Position numbers and translations under genes: made by a program. DNA of 64,000 bases from Hyphomicrobiales bacterium (lineage in GTDB: Bacteria; Pseudomonadota; Alphaproteobacteria; Rhizobiales; Rhizobiaceae), in assembly GCA_900468805.1 (NCBI GenBank), contig UEIF01000013.1, forward strand, positions 60,278 through 124,277. Direction: 5' to 3'. This document shows, piece after piece, positions 36,069-43,993 of this stretch; position 1 is the stretch's first letter, and every line of letters starts with the position of its first letter. The notes under the pieces were generated by a model, which saw only the letters and a list, made by a program, of their open reading frames with translations, made no database searches and was not told where the DNA came from.

Positions 36069-36272
36069 ATGACCCTCGTCTTCATCCGCATTCTCCTGCG
36101 TTACCTCGCCGCCATCCTCGTCACCCGTGGGCTGATCGCCCCCGATCTCGGCGAAATGATCTCGCGTGATCCCGATGTCGCTATGGCCCTTCAGGTCGCC
36201 TCCGGCGTGCTCATCGCCGCCATTGCCGAAGGCTGGTATTTTCTGGCGCACCGCTGCGGATGGGCGAAATGA
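36069..36272 (+). CDS. Putative phage holin with two membrane spans
   Basis: This 67-residue protein has two hydrophobic helices (VFIRILLRYLAAILVTRGLI and LQVASGVLIAAIAEGWYFLA) joined by an acidic loop (GEMISRDPD). Size and layout match small phage holins of the Pam3 gp28 type. Holins make inner-membrane holes for lysis. Its stop overlaps the start of the next gene, so the two are coupled. Confidence 0.7.
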   Translation: MTLVFIRILLRYLAAILVTRGLIAPDLGEMISRDPDVAMALQVASGVLIAAIAEGWYFLAHRCGWAK

Positions 36273-36664
36273 AGTGGCTGAGCGACCTGCTGCTCGGCGG
36301 CATCATCGAGAAATTCACCGGCCCACTGCTATCAGCCTATCAGGCAAAACTCTCTGCCGAGACCGATCAGCAGAAGCTTGCGGCCGAGGAAGTGATCAAG
36401 GGCATCGAGGCTGCCCGCGATATCGCGGTCGCGGAAGCCGCCGACCGCTGGAGCGCCACCCGCCTCGGCCGCCTGCTCATCGTCATCCCTTTCGGGCTCT
36501 GGTGGGCGGCGATCTACATGGTGCAGCTCCTCAATCCGTGGTTCGGCCTCAATCTCGTCGTCGTCGACGTGCCGCCGCGCATCAATGACATGGCGCTGGT
36601 GCTGATCCCGGCGATCGTCGTCGGCGATGCCGGAGCGCTGCTCGCGCGGCGTTTGAAGAAATAG
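36269..36664 (+). CDS. Phage holin-like protein of the 3TM type
   Basis: This protein has about 131 residues. It begins KWLSDLLLGGIIEKFTGPLL, has a charged helix (QKLAAEEVIKGIEAARDIAV), and then membrane segments (LLIVIPFGLWWAAIYMVQLL and NDMALVLIPAIVVGDAGALL), the standard plan of 3TM phage holin families. The ATG at 36269 overlaps the previous TGA (ATGA); an ATG at 36260 would add three residues. No separate endolysin gene follows, so wall degradation may come from the gp15-like protein domain or from elsewhere. Confidence 0.7.
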   Translation: MKWLSDLLLGGIIEKFTGPLLSAYQAKLSAETDQQKLAAEEVIKGIEAARDIAVAEAADRWSATRLGRLLIVIPFGLWWAAIYMVQLLNPWFGLNLVVVDVPPRINDMALVLIPAIVVGDAGALLARRLKK

Positions 36665-36703
36665 CAGGACACCAGCTCAACCATTGCCTGCCATCATCAC
36701 CCC

Positions 36704-36786
36704 ATCAAGAGAGCGACGGGTTGGGGGCCGAATTCCTCCGGTGACCTTGCGAAACGCCTTCGGCCGGAGTCAGGCGCTCTCTTGAT
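36704..36786. terminator. 83-base inverted repeat between convergent genes
   Basis: ATCAAGAGAGCG (36704-36715) is perfectly repeated inverted as CGCTCTCTTGAT (36775-36786), with an inner CTCCGG/CCGGAG pair (36736-36741 and 36764-36769). It fills the gap between the holin gene (+) and the next gene (-), so it may act as a two-way terminator. It could equally be a small non-autonomous mobile or REP-like element. Confidence 0.55.
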
Positions 36787-36798
36787 GCCAGCCTTCTG

Positions 36799-37224
36799 CT
36801 ACCAGAAGCGCCACCACGGATGCTTTGCAGTTGATGAAGCCGGTGCGATGGCCGCTATGGGTTCGCCATCCGGGCCATAGAACTCCCCGTCGTCTCCTTG
36901 CACTCTGGCGCCGAGGTGTTCGGCGATCGACCACATCTTGCGGCGAATTTCCGGATCGGGGTTCTTGGCGTCGATGTTATCGCTCCCGCTCCAGGCAAGC
37001 CAGCACAGATCGTTTCCACGCTCTCCGCCGGAATAGGCTGTCCAGACGCAGAGGCCTTTCTGTTCGACGCGGAGAACCTTGCCACCATTCAAGGCAGTTT
37101 CGGCAAACCCATCGTGCCGCAGCTCGGGGTCGCCCTCCACATAGGCAAGCCAGTCCTCAAGCGAAACGCCCGGGCTTGGGTCAAACCAGTTCTCTTTGCG
37201 GGTAATATGAAGATCATACCCCAT
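36799..37224 (-). CDS. Unknown protein of the MGYDLHITR-type family
   Basis: This 141-residue soluble protein starts MGYDLHITRKENWFDPSPGV and contains LCWLAWSGSDNIDAKNPDPE and IRRKMWSIAEHLGARVQGDD. The MxYDLHITR start is a recurring signature in uncharacterised proteins of soil bacteria, some of which lie near secretion or toxin loci. No enzyme motif is seen. The ATG at 37224 is chosen so that the signature opens the protein. It converges on the holin genes across the 83-base inverted repeat. Confidence 0.65.
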   Translation of the reverse strand: MGYDLHITRKENWFDPSPGVSLEDWLAYVEGDPELRHDGFAETALNGGKVLRVEQKGLCVWTAYSGGERGNDLCWLAWSGSDNIDAKNPDPEIRRKMWSIAEHLGARVQGDDGEFYGPDGEPIAAIAPASSTAKHPWWRFW

Positions 37225-37355
37225 TTGCCTCACCCTCCACGGGAATTCATATCCTGGGCCGACCCTACGTTCGGCACATAAACAAAAGGTTGCGTATGAC
37301 GAGCTGTTAGGGCCGACTGCGCGGGCTCGCAGCGACGGATTCGGGAAATTCAGGC

Positions 37356-38156
37356 ATGACGGAAGAAACCTGTAACGAGATCACCCTTGTCTCCGCCGAG
37401 GAACGGCCCGATCTCATCCCCGCTTTCGACGAACTCGGTGCAGCCGTATGGCCGAAGTTCATCGGCGGCGACGCTACTGTCATCAGATACTGGAACAGCC
37501 TGTTCTCTGATGGCCTGCGCCGCCATCAGTTCCTGGCCCTCGGCAGGGACAGCCAGGGAAACGAGCAGGTTGTTGCTACATCGAACAGCATCCCCTTCCT
37601 CTGGCCCGAACCTGAAGACGACGCCTCCCTGCCCGATGCCGGATGGGATGCCGTTCTCGCCGGTGGCGTAGAGGCGCTTACGTCGGGTCAAAAACCCAAT
37701 GCGCTCTCAGCCCTCGCCATCGTCGTCTCGCCCGCCATGCGCGGTTCGGATCTCGCCGAACGGCTGATCGCCAACATGAAGGCGGATGCCAGACATTACG
37801 GCTTTCAGGCCCTCGTCGCCCCCGTGCGCCCCACGAAGAAGGCCGCCTATCCCCTGACATCCTTCGAGAACTACATCGCCTGGACGACCCCGGCAGGCGC
37901 GCCCTTCGATCCCTGGGTGCGCAAGCATTGGCAGCTCGGCGCCCGCCTCGTCAAAATCGCCCCGAACTCGATGCGGGTCGAGGCGCCGCTGTCGCAATGG
38001 AGCGAATGGAGCGGTCTGCGCTTTCCCGTTTCCGGGCCGTACCATCTGGAGGGCGGTCTGACGCCGCTGATTGCGGATTGTGAGAGCGAGCTCGGGCTTT
38101 ATGAGGAGCCGAATGTCTGGATGCGGCATAGGCTGGAGGATGATTTGAAGGTCTGA
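37356..38156 (+). CDS. GNAT-like N-acetyltransferase
   Basis: This 266-residue protein has a core with LSALAIVVSPAMRGSDLAER and LIANMKADARHYGFQALVAP, the beta4-alpha3 region that binds acetyl-CoA in GNAT enzymes, although the Q/RxxGxG/A loop is weak (RGSDLAE). It is longer than the average GNAT, with additional segments (RKHWQLGARLVKIAPNSMRV, then SGPYHLEGGLTPLIAD). The substrate is unknown. It is transcribed alone. Confidence 0.65.
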   Translation: MTEETCNEITLVSAEERPDLIPAFDELGAAVWPKFIGGDATVIRYWNSLFSDGLRRHQFLALGRDSQGNEQVVATSNSIPFLWPEPEDDASLPDAGWDAVLAGGVEALTSGQKPNALSALAIVVSPAMRGSDLAERLIANMKADARHYGFQALVAPVRPTKKAAYPLTSFENYIAWTTPAGAPFDPWVRKHWQLGARLVKIAPNSMRVEAPLSQWSEWSGLRFPVSGPYHLEGGLTPLIADCESELGLYEEPNVWMRHRLEDDLKV

Positions 38157-38457
38157 CTGCTGGAGCTGAGACTGAAGATCCGCGGATAGAACCCTTGTGC
38201 CACGTGGCTCGACCCTGGTCAGGAGGCCCGAAGGGTCGGATGAGGGGGCTCCGGGCCGCAGCCTCTCCTCTTTCTGCCTGCCAAGACTACCGAGTCCTCC
38301 TTCCATCCTCTCCTCCGCCACACTCCCAAGATTTTTCCACGATCCATCCCATCAACGAAAACCTATTTCGCTAAAGCCCCATCGAAGCAAATGCCTTCGG
38401 GTTTAAACTTCATAGAATTTATAGATTATATCTCTTTCACGCATCAGGAGGATATCC
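38157..38457. other. Gap upstream of the thioredoxin-like gene
   Basis: This 301-base stretch contains no gene I can support. Its last 90 bases turn AT-rich (around TTTATAGATTATAT, 38418-38431), which suits a promoter for the genes that follow. No strong operator symmetry was noticed. Confidence 0.45.
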
Positions 38458-39045
38458 GTGCCCAAGACCGCTTCCAATCCCATCGAGCTCGGCACCCGTG
38501 CTGCAGACTTCATTCTGCCTGACGCCAAGGGTGTGCTTCACAAGCTCTCCGATTTTGACGGCACGCCGGCGCTGCTCGTCGCCTTCATTTCCAACCGTTG
38601 CCCCTTCGTGCAGCTGATCCGCAATGATTTGGCCGCTTTCGCCAGGGAATACGAAGCCAGGGGCCTGCGCGTCATCGCCATCAACAGCAACGATTCGGAA
38701 GCACACCCGGAAGAAAGCCTTGCGGCCGTCGGCCAGGAAGCCGAAGCGATCGGCTACACCTTCCCCTATCTGAAAGACGAGGCGCAGGCGGTGGCGAAAG
38801 CCTATGGCGCGGCCTGCACACCTGATCTTTTCCTCTTCGATGGCGCGCGCAAGCTCGCCTATCACGGCCAGTTCGATGATGCCCGCCCAGGCAATGGCAA
38901 GCCCGTCACCGGCAAGGATCTGCGCGCCGCCGCAGACGCGGTTCTCGCCGGCGCCAGGCCCGCGGCCGAACAGACCGCATCGATCGGCTGCAACATCAAG
39001 TGGACCGCGGGCAACGAACCTTCCTGGTTCTCCAACGCTGCCTGA
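38458..39045 (+). CDS. Thioredoxin-fold redoxin (AhpC/TSA-like)
   Basis: This 195-residue protein starts at a GTG behind a near-perfect ribosome site (CAGGAGGATATCC). It has the redoxin core: IELGTRAADFILPDAKGVLH, ALLVAFISNRCPFVQLIRND, then YTFPYLKDEAQAVAKAYGAA and CTPDLFLFD. The normal CxxC is replaced by a single Cys in NRCPFV, as in the one-Cys group that often accompanies sulfur metabolism. It probably reduces peroxides or disulfides. It lies 60 bases upstream of the flavoprotein operon and may belong to it. Confidence 0.82.
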   Translation: MPKTASNPIELGTRAADFILPDAKGVLHKLSDFDGTPALLVAFISNRCPFVQLIRNDLAAFAREYEARGLRVIAINSNDSEAHPEESLAAVGQEAEAIGYTFPYLKDEAQAVAKAYGAACTPDLFLFDGARKLAYHGQFDDARPGNGKPVTGKDLRAAADAVLAGARPAAEQTASIGCNIKWTAGNEPSWFSNAA

Positions 39046-39105
39046 TATCAGTCGCGGCAGCTACCCCCTCTGCCGCGCTCCTTCCCATGATCCAGAGATT
39101 TCCTG

Positions 39106-40737
39106 ATGTCGCTGAAGCGTAAAGACTTGGCGGGCAGCGGCCCGTTGCATCTGCAGACGGACGTGCTGGTCCTCGGCGGCGGGCCGGCCGGCGCGTGGGC
39201 GGCATTGTCGGCGGCGCAGAATGGCGCCCGCGTCGTGCTTGCCGACAAGGGCTATCTCGGCACCAGCGGCGCAACCGCTCCGTCCAACACCGGCACATGG
39301 CTGGTACCACCAGGCGAAAACCGCGCCCAGATCGTCGAGCGCCGCTGGCAACGCACCGCCAATCTCGCCGACCAGCGCTGGATGCTGCGCACCGTCGACC
39401 AGGCCTATGAAAACCTGCTGAAGCTTGCCGAATGGGGCTATCCCTTCCCCGATGACGAGGATGGCAAGCTCTATATCGCCAATCTGCGCGGACCTGACTA
39501 CATGGCGTTCATGCGCCGCCGGGTGCTGAAAGCCGGCATCACCGTCCTCGATCATCACCCTGCCCTCGAACTCTATTTCGATGGCGAAGCCGTCACCGGG
39601 GCTGCCGGCATAGACCGCCAGCGCGACCGCGACTGGCGGGTCGATGCCGGCGCCGTGGTGCTGGCGACAGGCGGCTGCGCCTTCCACGAGCGCATCCTCG
39701 GGGCTGCCGCTCTCACCGGCGACGGCCACCTGATGGCGGCCGAAGCCGGCGCCAGTCTCTCGGGCATGGAATTTACCGGCAAATATACGCTCGCCCCCTA
39801 TGGCTCCTCGCTGAACAAGGGCCTGCCCTTCCGCTGGGCCTCCTTCTTCCGCGAGGACGGCACCCCGATCCTCGATAGCGATGGCAACCACCTGCAGAAC
39901 GGCATCGGCGAGCGCGAAAAGGAAATCGCGAGAGCCATGATCGAAGCCCCCGTCTATGCCGTCCTCGATCAGGCCGAACCCGCCTTGCAGGACTGGCTGC
40001 GCCGCGGCCAGCCGAATTGTTTCGTGCCCTACGATCGCTCGCCGGTCGATCCCTTCTCACAGATGTTCCGCGTCACCTTCCGCGCCGAAGGCACCGTGCG
40101 CGGCACCGGCGGCATCCGCATCGCCACGTCGGATTGCGGCACCGATGTGCAGGGCCTCTATGTCGCCGGCGATGCCGCAAGCCGCGAACCGCTCGCGGGC
40201 GCCACATCAGGCGGCGGCGGCCCCAATTCTTCCTGGGCCATCGCCAGCGGCTGGTGGTCCGGCCAGGGTGCGGCGGGTCATGCCAAACGCCGCGGCGACA
40301 AGGCCTTCCGCGCCAATTCCAGCCCGCTCGGCCAGGCGGGTCTGCGCCCCGGCGGCACTTCGAAATCCTCTCTGACGCCGAAAGATGTCATCGACAGCGT
40401 ACGCGCCGAAGTCACGCCGCTGGAGAAGAACTATTTCCGCGAAGGCACCCGCCTGCAGGCAAGCCAGGACAAGCTCGACACCCTCTGGACCGATGTCAAA
40501 AACCACCTTTCCGGCGCCGGCCTCGACAGGCTGAAGGCACGCGAGGCGGCAGCGATTGCCGCCCACGGCCGCTGGTCGCTCGCCTCCGCACTCGCCCGCA
40601 AGGAAAGCCGCGGCATGCACCGCCGCTCGGACTTCAAAGGCAGCGATCCGGCCTTCGCCCATTCCATCACCGTGCGCGGCGTCGATGACATCGTGGTCTC
40701 ATCCGCACCCGAGGCCCGACAGGAGATCGCATCATGA
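39106..40737 (+). CDS. FAD-dependent oxidoreductase (fumarate/APS-reductase-like flavoprotein)
   Basis: This 543-residue flavoprotein has the FAD-binding Rossmann motif TDVLVLGGGPAGAWAALSAA, GTSGATAPSNTGTW, AGAVVLATGGCAF and the C-terminal VQGLYVAGDAASREPLAGAT, the layout of the succinate dehydrogenase/APS reductase alpha family. Its stop overlaps the start of a ferredoxin gene (ATGA), and ABC importer genes follow. Such flavoprotein-ferredoxin pairs beside sulfonate importers are known as asfAB-type genes for organosulfonate desulfurisation in pseudomonads. That function is inference here. Confidence 0.82.
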   Translation: MSLKRKDLAGSGPLHLQTDVLVLGGGPAGAWAALSAAQNGARVVLADKGYLGTSGATAPSNTGTWLVPPGENRAQIVERRWQRTANLADQRWMLRTVDQAYENLLKLAEWGYPFPDDEDGKLYIANLRGPDYMAFMRRRVLKAGITVLDHHPALELYFDGEAVTGAAGIDRQRDRDWRVDAGAVVLATGGCAFHERILGAAALTGDGHLMAAEAGASLSGMEFTGKYTLAPYGSSLNKGLPFRWASFFREDGTPILDSDGNHLQNGIGEREKEIARAMIEAPVYAVLDQAEPALQDWLRRGQPNCFVPYDRSPVDPFSQMFRVTFRAEGTVRGTGGIRIATSDCGTDVQGLYVAGDAASREPLAGATSGGGGPNSSWAIASGWWSGQGAAGHAKRRGDKAFRANSSPLGQAGLRPGGTSKSSLTPKDVIDSVRAEVTPLEKNYFREGTRLQASQDKLDTLWTDVKNHLSGAGLDRLKAREAAAIAAHGRWSLASALARKESRGMHRRSDFKGSDPAFAHSITVRGVDDIVVSSAPEARQEIAS

Positions 40738-41060
40738 TCGAAGTCGTCTCCGAAAGCCGCTGCGTGGAATGCGATATCTGCGTGAAGGTCTGTCCGGCCA
40801 ATGTCTTCGACGCCACCGATGGCGTTCCCGTCATCGCTCGCCAGGATGACTGCCAGACCTGTTTCCTCTGCGAGATCTACTGTCCCACCGACGCGCTCTA
40901 TGTCGCCGAGCGCGCCGATGGTCCGCTGTCCATCACCGAAGAGGAAGTGGAAGAGCGCAATCTCTTCGGCAGCTATTCCCGCGCGCTCGGCTGGCAGCGC
41001 GGCAAACCGGGCGGATCGCAACTCGACCCCACCCACCGCATCCGCGTCGCGCAAGTCTGA
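40734..41060 (+). CDS. Ferredoxin with two [4Fe-4S] clusters
   Basis: This 108-residue electron carrier has two Cys motifs, CVECDICVKVCP (first cluster) and CQTCFLCEIYCP (second), in the usual CxxCxxCxxxCP spacing. It is translationally coupled to the flavoprotein by an ATGA overlap, so it probably serves as its electron donor or small subunit. The tail of about 45 residues (EEEVEERNLFGSYSRALGWQ) extends beyond a minimal ferredoxin and may bind the partner. Confidence 0.9.
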   Translation: MIEVVSESRCVECDICVKVCPANVFDATDGVPVIARQDDCQTCFLCEIYCPTDALYVAERADGPLSITEEEVEERNLFGSYSRALGWQRGKPGGSQLDPTHRIRVAQV

Positions 41061-41073
41061 ATTGGAGAAGCCC

Positions 41074-41910
41074 ATGGACCGCATCACCGTCACCGATGTC
41101 CGCAAGACCTTCCAGCTGAAGCCCGGCCAGACGGTTCAGATCGATGGCCGCCCTTCGGACCGCGTCACCGTCTTGAACGGTATCGATCTCACGATCCGCA
41201 AGGGCGAATTCATCACCCTCGTCGGCCCGAGCGGCAGCGGCAAATCCGTGCTGCTCGACATTATCGGCGGCCTCACCGAAGCCTCTAACGGCATCGTCCG
41301 GATCGATGGCAAGCACATCGTCAAGCCGGACCCGAAGACCGGTTACGTCTTCCAGCAATATGCGCTGTTTCCCTGGCGCACCGCGCTTGCCAATATCGAA
41401 TATGCGCTTGAAGTCCACGGCGTACCCAAGCGCGAGCGCACGGAGAAGGCCCGCTACTTCCTCTCCCTCTTCGGCCTCTCCGGCTTCGAGGATCGCTTCC
41501 CCAACCAGCTCTCCGGCGGCATGCAGCAGCGCGTGGCGATTGCCCGCGCTCTCGCGACCGACCCCGAAGTCCTGCTGATGGACGAGCCCTTCGCAGCACT
41601 CGATGCCCAGACCCGCGAGATCCTGCAGACCGAACTCCTGCGCATCTGGGAAAAGATCAACACGACTGTCGTCTTCGTCACCCACTCGATCGACGAGGCG
41701 ATCTACCTCGCCGACCGCATCGTCGTCATGACCGCCCGCCCCGGCACGGTGAAGGAGATCATCGAGATCGACCTGCCCCGCCCGCGCGACGGCGACATCC
41801 GGGCGAGCGCCGAGTTCAACGCCCATCGCGGCCGCGTCTGGGAGGCGCTGCGTGACGAGGTGAACAAGGCGCAGAAAGACTGGGCGCTTTCGCCCGCCTA
41901 TGCCCACTGA
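41074..41910 (+). CDS. ABC importer ATP-binding subunit (sulfonate/nitrate/taurine type)
   Basis: This 278-residue ATPase has Walker A GPSGSGKSVLLDIIGG, a Q-loop VFQQYALFPWRT, signature LSGGMQQRVAIARAL, Walker B VLLMDEPFAALD and switch His VTHSID. The PWRT after the Q-loop and the ALDAQTRE segment are typical of the SsuB/TauB family that drives sulfonate or nitrate uptake. The ATG at 41074 follows GGAGAAGCCC 13 bases after the ferredoxin stop. It works with the following permease and binding protein. Confidence 0.93.
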   Translation: MDRITVTDVRKTFQLKPGQTVQIDGRPSDRVTVLNGIDLTIRKGEFITLVGPSGSGKSVLLDIIGGLTEASNGIVRIDGKHIVKPDPKTGYVFQQYALFPWRTALANIEYALEVHGVPKRERTEKARYFLSLFGLSGFEDRFPNQLSGGMQQRVAIARALATDPEVLLMDEPFAALDAQTREILQTELLRIWEKINTTVVFVTHSIDEAIYLADRIVVMTARPGTVKEIIEIDLPRPRDGDIRASAEFNAHRGRVWEALRDEVNKAQKDWALSPAYAH

Positions 41911-41924
41911 AGGGAAGAAAGCTT

Positions 41925-42776
41925 ATGGCCTACGTCACCGATAAACCCGCCTTCGGCGCCCGCCTCTTCCCCTCGCGGGAGAAAGCTGCGCGCCCTAAGC
42001 GCCGCCTCGAATTCGGCACCCTCACCTATGGCCTGCCGCTAATGGTCGTCTTCTTCGGCCTCTGGGAAATCGCCCCCCGCCTCGGCTGGCTGAACCGCAT
42101 CTTCTTCCCGCCGCTGAGCGAAGTGCTGGAAGCCTGGTACGCCATGCTGCTCGACGGCACGCTGTCAGCCAATATCGGCATCAGCCTGCAGCGCGCCGCC
42201 ATCGGCTTCCTGCTCGCCGTCATCATCGCCGTGCCGCTCGGCTTCCTGATGGGGCGCTATACGCTGTTCGAAAAGGTCTCCGACCTGCTCGTGCAGACGC
42301 TGCGCAACACCTCGCAATTTGCCCTTCTGCCGGTCTTCATCCTGCTGCTCGGCATTGGCGAGGCCTCCAAGATCGCCATCTGCTTCTATTCCTCGATCTT
42401 CTTCCTGCTGATCAACACGATTTCGGGCGTCAAATCCGTCGATCCGCTGCTGTTGAAAGCCGCCCGCTCCATGGGCACGTCTGATCTCGACATGTTCCGC
42501 AAGGTCATCCTGCCGGCCAGCATTCCCTCCATCGTCTCGGGCATGCGCCTTGCCGTCAAATCCTCGATCTTCGCCGTCATCGGCGCCGAAATGCTCGCCG
42601 CTAAATCCGGCCTCGGATTCCTGATCCAGCAATCGCAGCTGATGATGGAAACGGCCGATATGTATGCCGGCATCATCACCATGACCGCGATCGGCCTGCT
42701 CGTGAACTACCTGCTCGTCTGGTTCGAGCGCTGGGCGACCGCCTGGAAGGGTTCTTCCGAAATCTCTCACAACTGA
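41925..42776 (+). CDS. ABC importer permease (SsuC/TauC-like)
   Basis: This 283-residue membrane protein has six helices and the EAA-type loop (KAARSMGTSDLDMFRKVILP), which docks on the ATPase. Helices such as LMVVFFGLWEIAPRLGW and IGFLLAVIIAVPLGFLMG match the sulfonate/taurine permease family. It starts 14 bases after the ATPase gene, in the same operon. Confidence 0.93.
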   Translation: MAYVTDKPAFGARLFPSREKAARPKRRLEFGTLTYGLPLMVVFFGLWEIAPRLGWLNRIFFPPLSEVLEAWYAMLLDGTLSANIGISLQRAAIGFLLAVIIAVPLGFLMGRYTLFEKVSDLLVQTLRNTSQFALLPVFILLLGIGEASKIAICFYSSIFFLLINTISGVKSVDPLLLKAARSMGTSDLDMFRKVILPASIPSIVSGMRLAVKSSIFAVIGAEMLAAKSGLGFLIQQSQLMMETADMYAGIITMTAIGLLVNYLLVWFERWATAWKGSSEISHN

Positions 42777-42806
42777 TTGCAATACCGTTTCTGAAGGGGA
42801 CATCAC

Positions 42807-43841
42807 ATGACAAGCTTCAACCCATCCATCCTGCGCCGCACGCTGCTATCAGGCCTCGCAGCCCTCGCCCTCGGCAGTGCCGCGCTCTCCACGCCGGCCT
42901 TTGCCGAAGACAAGCCCGATGTCATCCGCATCGGCAGCACGGCTCCCGGCCATCTGAAATTCATCCTCGAGCGCCATAGCGGCTCACTCGCCAAGGAATT
43001 CGAAAAGGACGGCATCAAGGTCGAATTCATCGCCTTCACCAATGGCGGCTCGGAAGCCACCACAGCACTTGCCACCGGCGCTGTCGAATTCATCTACACC
43101 GGCGACAATCCGGCGCTGCGCGTCGCCGCAGCCGGTGCGGATGTGAAGGCGATCGGCCTCTCCAGCTTCGTCAAGGAAAATGGCTCGGCGATCATCGTCA
43201 AGACGGACTCGCCGATCAAGTCGCTGGCGGACCTGAAGGGCAAGAAGGTCGCCTATCTCACCGGCACCGTGCGCCACTCCACCTTCGCAAAGGCGCTGAA
43301 ATCAGCTGGCCTGTCGCTCGCCGATGTAGAATCCCTCAACCTCGCCTTCGACGCGTCAGGCCCGGCGCTGGTGCGTGGTGATGTCGATGCCGTCGTCGAA
43401 AGCGGCGATGTCGCCGCCAAGCTCGTCGACACCGGTGAGGCCCGCGTCATCCTCGATGCCTCCTCGCATCCGGAATGGTCCGCCCCCTTCCTGATCTCTG
43501 CCAATGGCGAATTCGTCAAGAAATACCCTGATCTCGTCAAGCGCCTCTTGAAGGTCGATATCGAAACCGCACGCTGGGCCGACGCCCACCCGGAAGACAC
43601 GATCAAGATCTTCGTCGACGAAACCAAGTCCTCGGAAAAGTCCGTCCGCAAGACCTACAAGGACAACGTCTTCTACCAGGACCCGAAGATCACGCCTGAG
43701 GCGCTCGCCTCGCTGAAGAGCGAAGAGCAGTTCATGGCCGACGCCAAGCTGCTTAAGGGCTCCGTCGACTACGACAAGTGGATCGACACCAGCTTCCTCG
43801 ACGCCGCCTATAAGGAAGTCGACGCCAAGAAGTCGAACTGA
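42807..43841 (+). CDS. ABC importer periplasmic substrate-binding protein
   Basis: This 344-residue protein begins with a signal peptide (a basic RRTL stretch, then LSGLAALALGSAALSTPAFA with an AxA cleavage site). The mature part is a two-lobed SsuA/TauA-like binding protein: VIRIGSTAPGHLKFILERHS, KVEFIAFTNGGSEATTALAT, KSLADLKGKKVAYLTGTVRH. It captures the ligand, probably an organosulfonate given its neighbours, for the permease. It ends the operon; a hairpin follows at 43868. Confidence 0.9.
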   Translation: MTSFNPSILRRTLLSGLAALALGSAALSTPAFAEDKPDVIRIGSTAPGHLKFILERHSGSLAKEFEKDGIKVEFIAFTNGGSEATTALATGAVEFIYTGDNPALRVAAAGADVKAIGLSSFVKENGSAIIVKTDSPIKSLADLKGKKVAYLTGTVRHSTFAKALKSAGLSLADVESLNLAFDASGPALVRGDVDAVVESGDVAAKLVDTGEARVILDASSHPEWSAPFLISANGEFVKKYPDLVKRLLKVDIETARWADAHPEDTIKIFVDETKSSEKSVRKTYKDNVFYQDPKITPEALASLKSEEQFMADAKLLKGSVDYDKWIDTSFLDAAYKEVDAKKSN

Positions 43842-43867
43842 TCTCCGGGCAGAACCCGCAAACGTTT

Positions 43868-43893
43868 CCCCGCCATCTGAGTCGTTGGCGGGG
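43868..43893 (+). terminator. Probable terminator after the ABC importer operon
   Basis: CCCCGCCA (43868-43875) pairs perfectly with TGGCGGGG (43886-43893) over a 10-base loop, 26 bases after the binding-protein stop. No long T-tract follows, as is usual in GC-rich rhizobia. Confidence 0.55.
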
Positions 43894-43993
43894 AGAATTG
43901 GCGCCTTTCGCAATATGTCTGGCGTCGTCTGCAAATGATCTGGCATGATGCGCCGATTACCTTGCGTTCTATGCAAGAGCAAAAAGGTGCATC

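Noticed and set aside
8575..36664. Complete inducible prophage
   Set aside because: No integrase, repressor, portal, capsid or terminase in the window and no matching att repeats noticed; host genes are interleaved.
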